NCBI GenBank assembly: GCA_944322815.1
Contig: CALUQB010000015.1
Location: 1-58,427, forward strand
Reading direction: 5' to 3'
Length of the DNA: 58,427 nt
Source: an uncultured Bacteroidales bacterium
GTDB lineage: Bacteria > Bacteroidota > Bacteroidia > Bacteroidales > UBA932
In this document: in pieces, positions 43,844 through 51,215 of the stretch
Numbering within the stretch: position 1 is the first letter of the stretch
How the letters are laid out: each line of letters starts with the position of its first letter
Program-made: the position numbers and the translations under genes
The notes under the pieces: generated by a model
What the model was told of the DNA's origin: nothing
Seen by the model: the letters and a program-made list of their open reading frames with translations, nothing else
Databases searched by the model: none

Positions 43844-44617
43844 TTATAATTCAGAGGACCACAATATATCGTCTTGGAACATCAGATTTATAGCAAAAGT
43901 CTCTGCAAGTTGTTTATCTCGCAATTTTCCAATAATCAGTTTAGTTGTATTACTGTTTTCAAAATATGGATATCGATGGATTAGGAGCAATGAATCTGCA
44001 TTCTTCCTAAAATAATCAAAATCACTCAGATCACTGAAATCAGGACAATTATTCCCTATTCTTCTATTATCAAACCGAGAAATTTGCGAACAGACTATTA
44101 TTGGCACACCTGTACTTACGGCTATGTCTTTAAATGTCAGTAATAAATTGTCTAATTTTTCTTTATGATCTACGCCTGGTAACTCACGATATGAGAATAA
44201 TTGTAAATAATCAATTATCAGAAGGCGGACATTCTTTTGTTCAACTAATCGTTCCGCTTTAAAACGGAAATCAGGAATCTGTAATCCTCGTGTATCATCT
44301 ACATACAGCGGGGCATGCGCCAAATGTTTCAATGCAGATTGCAACTGCATCCATTCTATATGTTCGGTTTTATCATATCTACCTATAGCCATCTGAAGAA
44401 GTTTTTTTGCAATAGGAATAGCAGGCATTTCCATTGAAAAGAACGCAACAGGAATATCATTGTCTACCGCAACATTATATGCAATATTCAATGCCAAAAC
44501 AGATTTTCCCGCAGCGGGTCTGCCTGTCATTATGATCAATTCAGATGGTCGTAGACCGCCTGTAATTCTGTCCAAGGATGAAATTCCTGAAGAAATTGGA
44601 TAACAATTAACATTCAT
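43844..44617 (-). CDS. DnaB-like helicase C-terminal ATPase
   Basis: A 257-residue RecA-fold protein equivalent to only the C-terminal half of the replicative helicase DnaB. SGISSLDRITGGLRPSELIIMTG, Walker A GRPAAGKS, Walker B LLIIDYLQLFS and VCSQISRFDNRR are clear. The DnaG-interacting N-terminal domain of DnaB is missing and no such ORF lies upstream. It has its own promoter with the array operator (44660-44674) and an 18-base leader. It might interfere with or support replication of phage or element; function unknown. Confidence 0.8.
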   Translation of the reverse strand: MNVNCYPISSGISSLDRITGGLRPSELIIMTGRPAAGKSVLALNIAYNVAVDNDIPVAFFSMEMPAIPIAKKLLQMAIGRYDKTEHIEWMQLQSALKHLAHAPLYVDDTRGLQIPDFRFKAERLVEQKNVRLLIIDYLQLFSYRELPGVDHKEKLDNLLLTFKDIAVSTGVPIIVCSQISRFDNRRIGNNCPDFSDLSDFDYFRKNADSLLLIHRYPYFENSNTTKLIIGKLRDKQLAETFAINLMFQDDILWSSEL

Positions 44618-44627
44618 ATTTTCGGTC

Positions 44628-44894
44628 TTATTTTATAAGACAAAAATAACTGTCGGCAATGCCACAATGCGACACTCTGAAAATAAAACGCAAGAATAAA
44701 ATTTGCCCTGAAGCACCTCGCCTCTCCGCACTCAATGCGGTAACTGCCGATGCAAAAAGGCAGGAATCTTTAAATGCAATCCGTCCGCGATCCCACTGCG
44801 GATCTACGACAGGAACATAGCCGATGTTCTTTACCATGACATCTAAATCCTGAAAGTCATGGCAGAGGGATAAAACCCCGCGGATTGTCATCAT
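44628..44894 (-). CDS. Doubtful 88-residue ORF after the ADP-ribosylglycohydrolase gene
   Basis: An open frame following the ADP-ribosylglycohydrolase gene by 11 bases. It runs through the 54-bp repeat and on through the operator and promoter of the next gene, which argues against it. The piece SCLFASAVTALSAERRGAS is matched by SCHLASEVTAIGAERRGVS in another frame of the sister repeat at 47147, so it may be a decayed coding fragment. No family recognised. Confidence 0.2.
   Translation of the reverse strand: MMTIRGVLSLCHDFQDLDVMVKNIGYVPVVDPQWDRGRIAFKDSCLFASAVTALSAERRGASGQILFLRFIFRVSHCGIADSYFCLIK
44641..44674 (-). promoter_or_regulatory. Array promoter A with shared operator
   Basis: -7 box TATTTTTG (44641-44648) and operator TGTCGCATTGTGGCA (44660-44674, minus strand), separated by 11 bases. 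Serves the DnaB-like gene. Confidence 0.65.
44709..44762 (-). repeat. 54-bp array repeat, copy 1
   Basis: Identical at 44 of 54 positions, without gaps, to 47147-47200. On the minus strand it contains a hairpin CCGC-ATTGAGT-GCGG. Confidence 0.6.
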
Positions 44895-44905
44895 TAATCA
44901 ATTCA

Positions 44906-45832
44906 TTATCTTACCAGAAGAATATTTGTCAGTTGCCCTATCATCTCCTCATATTCATCTTTTCTCTTCAGATTCTGTACATAATACTCAGGGATGCCTT
45001 TCTTTCCATATTTGGCTCCCAATACTGCACAGGCTACTGCTGCATTGGTGTCTGCATCCCCTCCTGCATTTACCACTTTCAAAAGTCCTTCCACGAAATT
45101 TTCCACATGATACAGGCACCAGACAGCACTCCCTATAGTTTTAAGTGTGTACCCCATTGTCTGCTCATCATCAAGTTCAAAATCCTCCAGTTTTCCATTC
45201 CTGGCTGTTTCAAGATACGGTTTTATCCTGCCATCATATTGCTCTCCAATTTGCAAAAGTTCTTCAAAGGACAGTTCTTTATCTTGCCAAACTAAAGAAT
45301 CTATAAGTTCTGATATTATAACACATGAACCTACACATCTTGGATCTGCATGGGTCAGCCTGCATATCTTTTCAGCATTTGCTGCAACATTCTCATTCCA
45401 GAGACCTACTACTGAAGTCCTCATTACACCACCGTTTCCTGCATTGTTTTTTCCAGACCTTTCCCACATCATCCGAGCCACTTCAAATGGAGAATCCTCA
45501 TACTCATACAGACTTAATATTATTGCTGTAGTTACTCCTATGTCGACAGGAGAACTCTTATACCATTCCTTGAAGTTATGGGCAACAGCTTTCGGCTTTA
45601 CATCCTTGTCTGCAATGATAGCCCTTGCTATACAAAGCATCATATCAGTATCGTCAGTCCATCTTCCGAATCCTTCTCCAATTTGACTATAATTCGAAAG
45701 ACCCTCAGGATAATTATGTAACACTTCATCCCTGCTCATGAACTCTGTTCCAAGCCCAAGAGCATCTCCTATCGCCTGTCCCCAAAGACACCCGGCTATC
45801 CTGTCCTTTATTGCCCCAATATCCCTTACCAT
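44906..45832 (-). CDS. ADP-ribosylglycohydrolase
   Basis: A 308-residue DraG-family enzyme that removes ADP-ribose from modified proteins or nucleic acids. Metal-binding motifs are complete: GQAIGDALG, WTDDTDMM near the N-terminus, NAGNGGVMRT, and AGGDADTNAA near the C-terminus. Cargo gene with its own operator-bearing promoter and a 95-base leader that includes the 43-bp two-stem repeat. Such hydrolases occur in anti-phage and toxin-antitoxin contexts, but no ADP-ribosyltransferase was found in the window. Confidence 0.88.
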   Translation of the reverse strand: MVRDIGAIKDRIAGCLWGQAIGDALGLGTEFMSRDEVLHNYPEGLSNYSQIGEGFGRWTDDTDMMLCIARAIIADKDVKPKAVAHNFKEWYKSSPVDIGVTTAIILSLYEYEDSPFEVARMMWERSGKNNAGNGGVMRTSVVGLWNENVAANAEKICRLTHADPRCVGSCVIISELIDSLVWQDKELSFEELLQIGEQYDGRIKPYLETARNGKLEDFELDDEQTMGYTLKTIGSAVWCLYHVENFVEGLLKVVNAGGDADTNAAVACAVLGAKYGKKGIPEYYVQNLKRKDEYEEMIGQLTNILLVR

Positions 45833-45860
45833 AATTCACTCTTTATTCAAATCTGACCAA

Positions 45861-45903
45861 GAATACTAACCTCGCGGCACCAATCGCCGCAGCCACCGTA
45901 TTC
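45861..45903 (-). repeat. 43-bp two-stem leader repeat, copy 1
   Basis: On the minus strand outer arms GAATAC/GTATTC enclose GCGGC-GATTGGT-GCCGC. The second copy is at 47318-47360. Each copy ends exactly 29 bases before a start codon (45832 and 47289). Confidence 0.65.
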
Positions 45904-45932
45904 AGGGACAGAAAATTTTAAATTCTTTACTG

Positions 45933-45967
45933 CAAAAGTAGTCCCCGACAATGCCCATACTACGTCA
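45933..45967 (-). promoter_or_regulatory. Array promoter B with shared operator
   Basis: -7 box TACTTTTG (45933-45940) and operator TGACGTAGTATGGGCA (45952-45967, minus), separated by 11 bases. Serves the ADP-ribosylglycohydrolase gene. Confidence 0.7.
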
Positions 45968-45990
45968 CTCCGCAAAATATAATAAACAAT

Positions 45991-46944
45991 CTACACTTTT
46001 TCAGGTGTCCAATCCGGAGACTCAATTTTATTCATACACACAATCGGACCATAAGATTTATCCATAAGAACAAGCCTGCCACGATATAGGCCATACCATC
46101 TGTCAGTTTTGATTTTATTACCATCTACTTTAAATGATTTGATCATTTTGAAATTACATTCCTCATCAAATTCAGATAAAATAATCCAACTGCCTACCAC
46201 GCCTTTTGCAACACCACCATTCCCTAAACAGACAGCCATGCTTTCCGCTGTTTTCACTTCAGCAAATGACCCAATGCCTGTTGCAATCGCAATGCTAATA
46301 TCCCCAGATGCAGTTGATAGAGAATACTCACCTGATGATATGGCAATACCATTATTTTCACACGTATGTGCCCAACAATATGGAGCAGAGGTCAAAGCAA
46401 TGCTTAAGGATTTTTTACACAGTGCCGTACTAAAATCGTGACGAGCTACTGCTATAGACTCACTATCGAGTGTAACTGCACAAGAATTTCCACTCAAAGA
46501 AACAGCATTACCGCAATAACCATCCGATATTGCAATTGAATTTTTCCCGGCAACAGCAGCAATGCTCATTATTCCTTCTATATATGCTACGGACTCTTTA
46601 AAATTCCGAAATGAAATGCTATAATCTTGAAATTTTACACAGACTTTATTTGAAGAATTTGCGATACATAATATTTGATCTATCCCTATCTCTCTGCCAA
46701 TCTTAATTTTACACGCATAAATCTTCCCGATTTTTGATTTTTTACTTACATTGGTTTCTTCTACATAAACCTCATGGTACAAATACTCTGTAGGAGTATT
46801 TGTCGACAACAGACAATCTAACGCATTCACCCAACACTCATAAACACACCTGTCGGATTCATAAGTTTCGCCCTCTTCAAAGACTGTGTTTGTAAATGAA
46901 GACAAATCTCTCATATCCTTATAAAAGATTTTATATGCTACCAT
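45991..46944 (-). CDS. Beta-roll repeat protein of unknown function
   Basis: About 317 residues. ATG at 46944 (MVAYKIFYKDMRD) is the start because the frame's first codon (46974) lies in the -7 box. Residues about 1-120 form a domain resembling DUF7666 proteins (YKxFxKDM...FEEGETYESD). Residues about 125-245 are short beta-roll repeats (NSIAISDG, NAVSLSGNS, ESIAVARHD, NGIAISSGE, ISIAIATG) like the heads of trimeric adhesins, but without signal peptide or anchor. Own operator-bearing promoter, 22-base leader. Function unknown. Confidence 0.65.
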   Translation of the reverse strand: MVAYKIFYKDMRDLSSFTNTVFEEGETYESDRCVYECWVNALDCLLSTNTPTEYLYHEVYVEETNVSKKSKIGKIYACKIKIGREIGIDQILCIANSSNKVCVKFQDYSISFRNFKESVAYIEGIMSIAAVAGKNSIAISDGYCGNAVSLSGNSCAVTLDSESIAVARHDFSTALCKKSLSIALTSAPYCWAHTCENNGIAISSGEYSLSTASGDISIAIATGIGSFAEVKTAESMAVCLGNGGVAKGVVGSWIILSEFDEECNFKMIKSFKVDGNKIKTDRWYGLYRGRLVLMDKSYGPIVCMNKIESPDWTPEKV

Positions 46945-46971
46945 TTGAATAATATTTTTATATACTATCGT

Positions 46972-47005
46972 CAAATATAATGGTCAAGAGTGCCAAATGA
47001 CGACA
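46972..47005 (-). promoter_or_regulatory. Array promoter C with shared operator
   Basis: -7 box TATATTTG (46972-46979) and operator TGTCGTCATTTGGCA (46991-47005, minus), separated by 11 bases. Serves the beta-roll gene. Confidence 0.65.
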
Positions 47006-47021
47006 CCTACAAGTCTGGAAT

Positions 47022-47053
47022 TCAAAAATAAAAAGCGGCCATTGCTGACCGCT
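47022..47053 (-). terminator. Terminator of the small-ORF transcription unit
   Basis: On the minus strand AGCGGTCA (47046-47053) pairs with TGGCCGCT (47034-47041) around a GCAA loop, followed by TTTTATTTTTG. It separates the small-ORF unit from promoter C. Confidence 0.75.
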
Positions 47054-47079
47054 TCAGGAAAGTCATTCCACCTGAGTTT

Positions 47080-47289
47080 TTACACTGCGTCCCTGAAAAT
47101 GATGGTTAAGGAGTGGGCACTCGTTATAACTCCTTCTTTCCCCGCCATGAAACACCCCGCCTCTCCGCACCAATCGCGGTAACTTCTGATGCTAAATGGC
47201 AAGATAAAAGCTATCAGCTCCGATAAAACAGTAAGTTTATCAAGTGCTCCTGATAGAGAGTGGAATGGGGCCAAAGCAGTTGTTATCAT
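47080..47289 (-). CDS. Small 69-residue cargo ORF
   Basis: A 69-residue ORF with a hydrophobic stretch (LSELIAFILPFSI) and three cysteines. Its support is positional: promoter, operator, 43-bp leader repeat and the 29-base distance from repeat to ATG are the same as for the ADP-ribosylglycohydrolase gene, and a strong terminator follows. The 54-bp repeat overlaps its middle. It could be a small protein, a truncated gene or part of a non-coding transcript. Confidence 0.4.
   Translation of the reverse strand: MITTALAPFHSLSGALDKLTVLSELIAFILPFSIRSYRDWCGEAGCFMAGKEGVITSAHSLTIIFRDAV
47147..47200 (-). repeat. 54-bp array repeat, copy 2
   Basis: Matches 44709-44762 at 44 of 54 positions. On the minus strand it has CCGC-GATTGGT-GCGG, whose loop is the same GATTGGT found in the 43-bp leader repeats. 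Confidence 0.6.
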
Positions 47290-47317
47290 TCCCTTTTATC
47301 TTTTCAATTCTGTCCGA

Positions 47318-47360
47318 GAATACTGCACTCACGGCACCAATCGCCGCAGCCTCAGTATTC
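47318..47360 (-). repeat. 43-bp two-stem leader repeat, copy 2
   Basis: Same length and structure as 45861-45903: arms GAATAC/GTATTC around a GGC-GATTGGT-GCC hairpin. Differences fall mostly in unpaired positions. Confidence 0.65.
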
Positions 47361-47388
47361 AGGAACAGAGATTTTTATTTATCTGGAG

Positions 47389-47422
47389 CAAAAGTAGTCT
47401 GCGATAGTGACAGACTATGACA
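47389..47422 (-). promoter_or_regulatory. Array promoter C2 with shared operator
   Basis: -7 box TACTTTTG (47389-47396) and operator TGTCATAGTCTGTCA (47408-47422, minus), separated by 11 bases. Serves the 69-residue ORF. Confidence 0.65.
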
Positions 47423-47445
47423 CTCTGCAAAAGAACATATAAAAA

Positions 47446-48135
47446 TCATTTGGTTATATCAAGTTCGAGGAAATACCAATCTTTCAAATTGTTTTTCTTG
47501 TCATCACATCTCTCGGAATGCTCCCACTCAAACTTGTATTGATTTTTCAATTCTACTTTACAATATTTATTGTTTTTCCATTCAGGTTCATCGTGAATAT
47601 GAATTGTATTGCCATCCGTCAGATACCCGTCATATATCATAAACTGATCAGCAACTTCTCCCTTGCCCATGACAGTATAGACTCTACTGTCAGTAATCAT
47701 ATAGAATTTTCCAATATCATATCCACCTTTCCGACATACTTGTTCAAGAGCTTCTAAATCCTGATATACATTGATACGACCGATATCCTGCGCACTTTGT
47801 TGGCGTGTTTTGAACTTAAGTTCTATCGCACAAGAAAATTCAGGCTCATTTCCTGATCTGAAGCCGCATGTTATATCAACATACTTCGGTTTTCCATCCT
47901 CTTTGATATCTTCGCATTTGGTTTCCATTCCCACGAAAAACTGCTCACCTGGCTTTATTGAATATAATTCGCCCACATTTTTAATAATGCTCGCAAACTG
48001 AAGCTGGAATGGAGCTTCCTTGTCAATATCATTGCGCCTGTAGATAAATTGTGCCTTGAAAATCTTCCATGCCTCGTCAAGGATCTCCTTCATCCTTGAC
48101 GCATAATTAGTTGCTATTAATTGCACTTCTTTCAT
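47446..48135 (-). CDS. PD-(D/E)XK-like nuclease candidate
   Basis: A 229-residue protein. A possible restriction-endonuclease core is KYVDITCGF (Asp), then 20 residues on CAIELKFKTRQQSAQDIGR (E-x-K), followed by INVYQDLEALEQV. This order fits the PD-(D/E)XK superfamily, but the match is by eye. The preceding gene encodes a paralogue without the ExK motif, 33 bases away, and both use the operator-bearing promoter D. A defence or element-maintenance nuclease is inferred. Confidence 0.55.
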   Translation of the reverse strand: MKEVQLIATNYASRMKEILDEAWKIFKAQFIYRRNDIDKEAPFQLQFASIIKNVGELYSIKPGEQFFVGMETKCEDIKEDGKPKYVDITCGFRSGNEPEFSCAIELKFKTRQQSAQDIGRINVYQDLEALEQVCRKGGYDIGKFYMITDSRVYTVMGKGEVADQFMIYDGYLTDGNTIHIHDEPEWKNNKYCKVELKNQYKFEWEHSERCDDKKNNLKDWYFLELDITK

Positions 48136-48168
48136 AATTATTATGTTTTAATGTTATTTACAAAAATA

Positions 48169-48819
48169 TCAAATCAGCTTTTTCAAAAGATATTTTGGAA
48201 TACGGACATCAACATCAATACTATTATTCTGACATTCTTTATCAGTTCTGTCATTATGACCACTATTCGTGAATCTGTCTGTGCCAATAGCGATGTAAAA
48301 AGCGCCATAGTAATAATCCTTGTTTTCGTCTATGTCATATATGTTGACAAAAATCTTATCATATTGTCCCAAATTGACAATCGCAAAATAGTCAATGTTT
48401 TCATATTTATCTTTAAGTAGCAGTCCTTCAAGAAATTGTAAATCATTGTATATCCCTTTCAATTCATTCTTATCTTTTATGAATTGAAACAAGATTGCTC
48501 GATTATAAATGATTTCACCTCCACCCCTAACTTCAATTACAATAATTTTCCTTTGCATTGTATTGGCAGAAAGGAGAGTAGTATACACGAAAACATTTTG
48601 GCCATCAACAACCTTCGCTTTGATTATATCCAAAAATTTTTTGGAAAATGAATCCCTGTCTAAAACATCTTTCTCAGATATTCTATTACGAAATGCTTCC
48701 CACGCCTGAACTAAAATACAATCAAAATCATAATAATCCAAATTTTCCCCATTTGGTAATACATCGTCAAACTCGTCAATCGCCGTTTCCAAATGGCTGC
48801 CGTTTCCATGATCTTTCAT
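48169..48819 (-). CDS. Inactive-looking paralogue of the nuclease candidate
   Basis: A 216-residue protein whose order of segments parallels the next gene: SFSKKFLDIIK for FQLQFASIIK, KGIYNDLQFLEGLL for INVYQDLEALEQV, YFAIVNLGQYDKIFVNIYD for FYMITDSRVYTVMGKGE. Where the partner has AIELKFK it has IVIEVRGGG, so the ExK lysine is missing. It may be a non-catalytic partner, an antitoxin-like subunit or a diverged enzyme. First gene of the pair. Confidence 0.5.
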   Translation of the reverse strand: MKDHGNGSHLETAIDEFDDVLPNGENLDYYDFDCILVQAWEAFRNRISEKDVLDRDSFSKKFLDIIKAKVVDGQNVFVYTTLLSANTMQRKIIVIEVRGGGEIIYNRAILFQFIKDKNELKGIYNDLQFLEGLLLKDKYENIDYFAIVNLGQYDKIFVNIYDIDENKDYYYGAFYIAIGTDRFTNSGHNDRTDKECQNNSIDVDVRIPKYLLKKLI

Positions 48820-48856
48820 TGCTATACGCTTTTAATGTTATTCCTGTATGTGGCTA

Positions 48857-48889
48857 CAAAATTATCACGCAGAATGCCATACTACGGCA
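48857..48889 (-). promoter_or_regulatory. Array promoter D with shared operator
   Basis: -7 box TAATTTTG (48857-48864) and operator TGCCGTAGTATGGCA (48875-48889, minus), separated by 10 bases. The most symmetric copy (TGCC/GGCA arms). Serves the two nuclease-like genes with a leader of about 31 bases. Confidence 0.7.
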
Positions 48890-48900
48890 CTGTAGCAATT

Positions 48901-49051
48901 CATCTTTGCCGACAGAAAAGCGTGGGCGATCCCGTCGGCTGTTGAGGTCCTGACAAAACCCTGGATGCACGAAAGGAAAGCCCACGCTATGCGTAAGCTG
49001 ACCTCATCTTTTGCATCAATTTGAAATTGTCAGGTTCCAACAGGCAAGATG
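48901..49051. other. Intergenic region with interleaved inverted repeats
   Basis: Between the WYL gene and promoter D, 48890-49166 has no plausible gene. Four pairings are visible: CATCTTTGCC (48901-48910) with GGCAAGATG (49043-49051); AGCGTGGGC (48919-48927) with GCCCACGCT (48980-48988); TGAGGTC (48943-48949) with GACCTCA (49000-49006); CCTGACAA (48949-48956) with TTGTCAGG (49027-49034). The inner three are interleaved, so they imply a pseudoknot or mutually exclusive folds. A structured RNA or DNA recombination site is possible. Confidence 0.4.
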
Positions 49052-49166
49052 AAGTATTGCGGTATTTCAATTTTGACAAATTTAAGAAATAGTTTCGGAT
49101 TCCGGAAATTTTCAGACAGATTCCAGACGTTCCTACCTTTTGAAGTTTTCGGCAAAACAGTCTCTT

Positions 49167-50102
49167 TCAGTCAGATTCCCCGTTGCGTTTCAACGCCTGC
49201 CTGTAGACTTCGCAGAGTTCCTTGCGGAGATGTTCGGGGGCGATAACGACAAGGTCGTCGCTTTGGGAAAGAAGTTCCTGTTTGAAGTCGTATGTTATCT
49301 TTACTTTCATCCGGATACGGAATTCCTTGCCGTCATCGACCAGTGTCTCCTGCGACTCATGGAGCGGGAAAGCTTCATTGTACCGGCCTCCTTTCGGGGA
49401 AAACGACAGGATGACTTCTTCGACCGGAAGATCATTGTTCGAATAGACTCCTACGACATCCTTGAACTCTTTTTCAGGATCTATCGCGGCATTCCGCGTA
49501 AACCGGTCCTTAGTAACATTCAAGTCCCGGATGCGGTCAAGTCCCCAGCTCTTGATTTCTCCGGCATGGCGGACATTCTCCCCTATCTCGATCGCGAGCA
49601 GATACCATCGTCCTCGTCCTTCTTTAAGGGCATATGGCATGACTCTGCGGGTATGCGAGACTGAATTGTTGAATTTCACATAGGTGAACTCCACTATCAG
49701 ACTACGTTTGATCGCATGGATTAATGGAGACAGATACTCTGTACCCCGCGGCTTTCGCCTTTCCGGAAAGACGATTGAAGACAGTTCTTCCCTGGCATGA
49801 AGAGATGTAATGAGGTCGTATTGTTCCAATATCCTTTCGATGTCGGAGACCTGATCTTCGTCCTCAGGTATATAGTAGCCGTTTTCAGTCCTGGAGTATT
49901 CTATGCTGATACCCAGCCCCGAGCGGATTTCCTTCAGGTCTCGCAGAATCGTTCTTCTGGAAATGCCGATATTTTCAGTATCGTCAAAATATACGAGTCC
50001 GTCCTCCACCTTGTGGATAAGTTCCGGAAGCGAAATGTACCGGTTATTCCGTACCAACCGGATAATCAACAGATACCGTTGGATATAACCTTGTTTGGAC
50101 AT
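49167..50102 (-). CDS. WYL-domain transcriptional regulator
   Basis: A 311-residue protein. The N-terminal winged helix (YIQRYLLIIRLVRNNRYISLPELIHKVEDGL, GISRRTILRDLKEI) is followed by a WYL domain (LIVEFTYVKFNN, HTRRVMPYALKEGRGRWYLLAIE, WYL as RWYLLAI) and a C-terminal WCX region (LSFSPKGGRYNEAFPLHESQ). WYL regulators bind nucleic-acid or nucleotide ligands and include BrxR/CapW repressors of phage defence. It is the only DNA-binding regulator beside the five-operator array and is the best candidate to control it. Confidence 0.88.
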   Translation of the reverse strand: MSKQGYIQRYLLIIRLVRNNRYISLPELIHKVEDGLVYFDDTENIGISRRTILRDLKEIRSGLGISIEYSRTENGYYIPEDEDQVSDIERILEQYDLITSLHAREELSSIVFPERRKPRGTEYLSPLIHAIKRSLIVEFTYVKFNNSVSHTRRVMPYALKEGRGRWYLLAIEIGENVRHAGEIKSWGLDRIRDLNVTKDRFTRNAAIDPEKEFKDVVGVYSNNDLPVEEVILSFSPKGGRYNEAFPLHESQETLVDDGKEFRIRMKVKITYDFKQELLSQSDDLVVIAPEHLRKELCEVYRQALKRNGESD

Positions 50103-50156
50103 AACACATCAATTTGATCTATTAGTCCTGCAAGTTAATAATTTTTCTGAAAAGCC

Positions 50157-51212
50157 TTATCGTCTCCTCCGGTATGGAACATATGACCTGTCTTTCTCTT
50201 CATCTTCGTCCCTCCATCCCCGGTCATTATCACTGCCTCCACCTACGCCTAACACAGGGGCAATATGCGGTTGGACTGTCATTTCCATTGCCGTAGCAGC
50301 GATTTTCTCAACTATCAGACTGCCGCCTCCCGATGCTCCGGCTGTTCCGGATATTCCGGCAGACATATCAGCTGTTTTGTTTTCACTAACGGATGATTTT
50401 TCATGTGGCTGATTTTCGGAATGACCGGATATATTTCTTTGTTGTTTTTCTTTCATTGCGGCAATTAGACGGTTGTATTCCTCCAGATTAGTCTGTAATT
50501 TGCGGTCAATGTTCTTGTATGTCATGGTGCGGTCTATCCTGTAGCCGCCGAAAGAAATGTCGTCACAAGTGAATACCACACCTTTAATCCTGCTGTCAGT
50601 CCTGTATGTAAAATCGACGGAAATTCCTTCTGCCATCAAGCCGTCCTTCAGTTCCTTCCAATCAATACATACATCAAGACCGCCCTTGACGGTATCATAG
50701 ATTCTGTATTTTATGACATCCTTGCCTTTCAGACGGTCGCGGTTCACTTTCTTCTTTCCCTTGCCGAAAGTCAGGTTGTATTCGCTCGTGAGGGCTTGGG
50801 TTATCCGTGCCGACTTCCTGAAATTCTGGTCTCCGAAAATGGCGTTGCCGTCATTATTCACCCGGTTGTAAGCGATATGCACATGTGGGTGCGGCTTGTC
50901 GTGATGACGAGAAATGATGTACTGCGTATTCACGATGCCCATGCGTTGCAGGTATTCCTTTGCAATGTCGGCCATCAGCCTGTTGGAGAGTTTTGGCGCA
51001 TCTTCCGGTGCGAAACTCAAAGAGATATGCCCGACAAAATTTTTCAACGATGGACGGCTCTTGGACTGCAGGTTGAAGCTCGCCGTAATGGACTTGTTGG
51101 ATGTCAAGTCCACACCTTCGGAAGCGATGATGTCCGCTTTCTTGTTTTTGATGTCGTTGGCGTAATCCACCAGTCCCGCGAATCCCTGTCCGCTGTGTAT
51201 TTTGGCTATCAT
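50157..51212 (-). CDS. Mobilization relaxase (MobA/BmgA type)
   Basis: A 351-residue relaxase that nicks oriT and pilots the strand. The HUH metal-binding motif is in HHDKPHPHVHIAYNRVN; the N-terminal MIAKIHSGQGFAGLVDYAND is typical of Bacteroidales MOBP relaxases, Tyr17 being a candidate nucleophile. The C-terminal 80 residues are low-complexity and arginine-ended (PYRRRR). It begins 3 bases after the MobC-like gene. Confidence 0.9.
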   Translation of the reverse strand: MIAKIHSGQGFAGLVDYANDIKNKKADIIASEGVDLTSNKSITASFNLQSKSRPSLKNFVGHISLSFAPEDAPKLSNRLMADIAKEYLQRMGIVNTQYIISRHHDKPHPHVHIAYNRVNNDGNAIFGDQNFRKSARITQALTSEYNLTFGKGKKKVNRDRLKGKDVIKYRIYDTVKGGLDVCIDWKELKDGLMAEGISVDFTYRTDSRIKGVVFTCDDISFGGYRIDRTMTYKNIDRKLQTNLEEYNRLIAAMKEKQQRNISGHSENQPHEKSSVSENKTADMSAGISGTAGASGGGSLIVEKIAATAMEMTVQPHIAPVLGVGGGSDNDRGWRDEDEEKDRSYVPYRRRR

Positions 51213-51215
51213 ATT

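Noticed and set aside
44709-47360. Integron attC sites or a CRISPR array
   Set aside because: Only two copies of each repeat, irregular spacing, no integron integrase, cas gene or spacer-like pattern; attC-type core sites are not evident.
48901-49051. Retron msr-msd region
   Set aside because: Structured non-coding DNA beside possible defence genes suggested it, but there is no reverse transcriptase gene nearby.
49140-49664. Plus-strand ORF of 174 codons over the WYL gene
   Set aside because: Antisense to a clear WYL-domain regulator.
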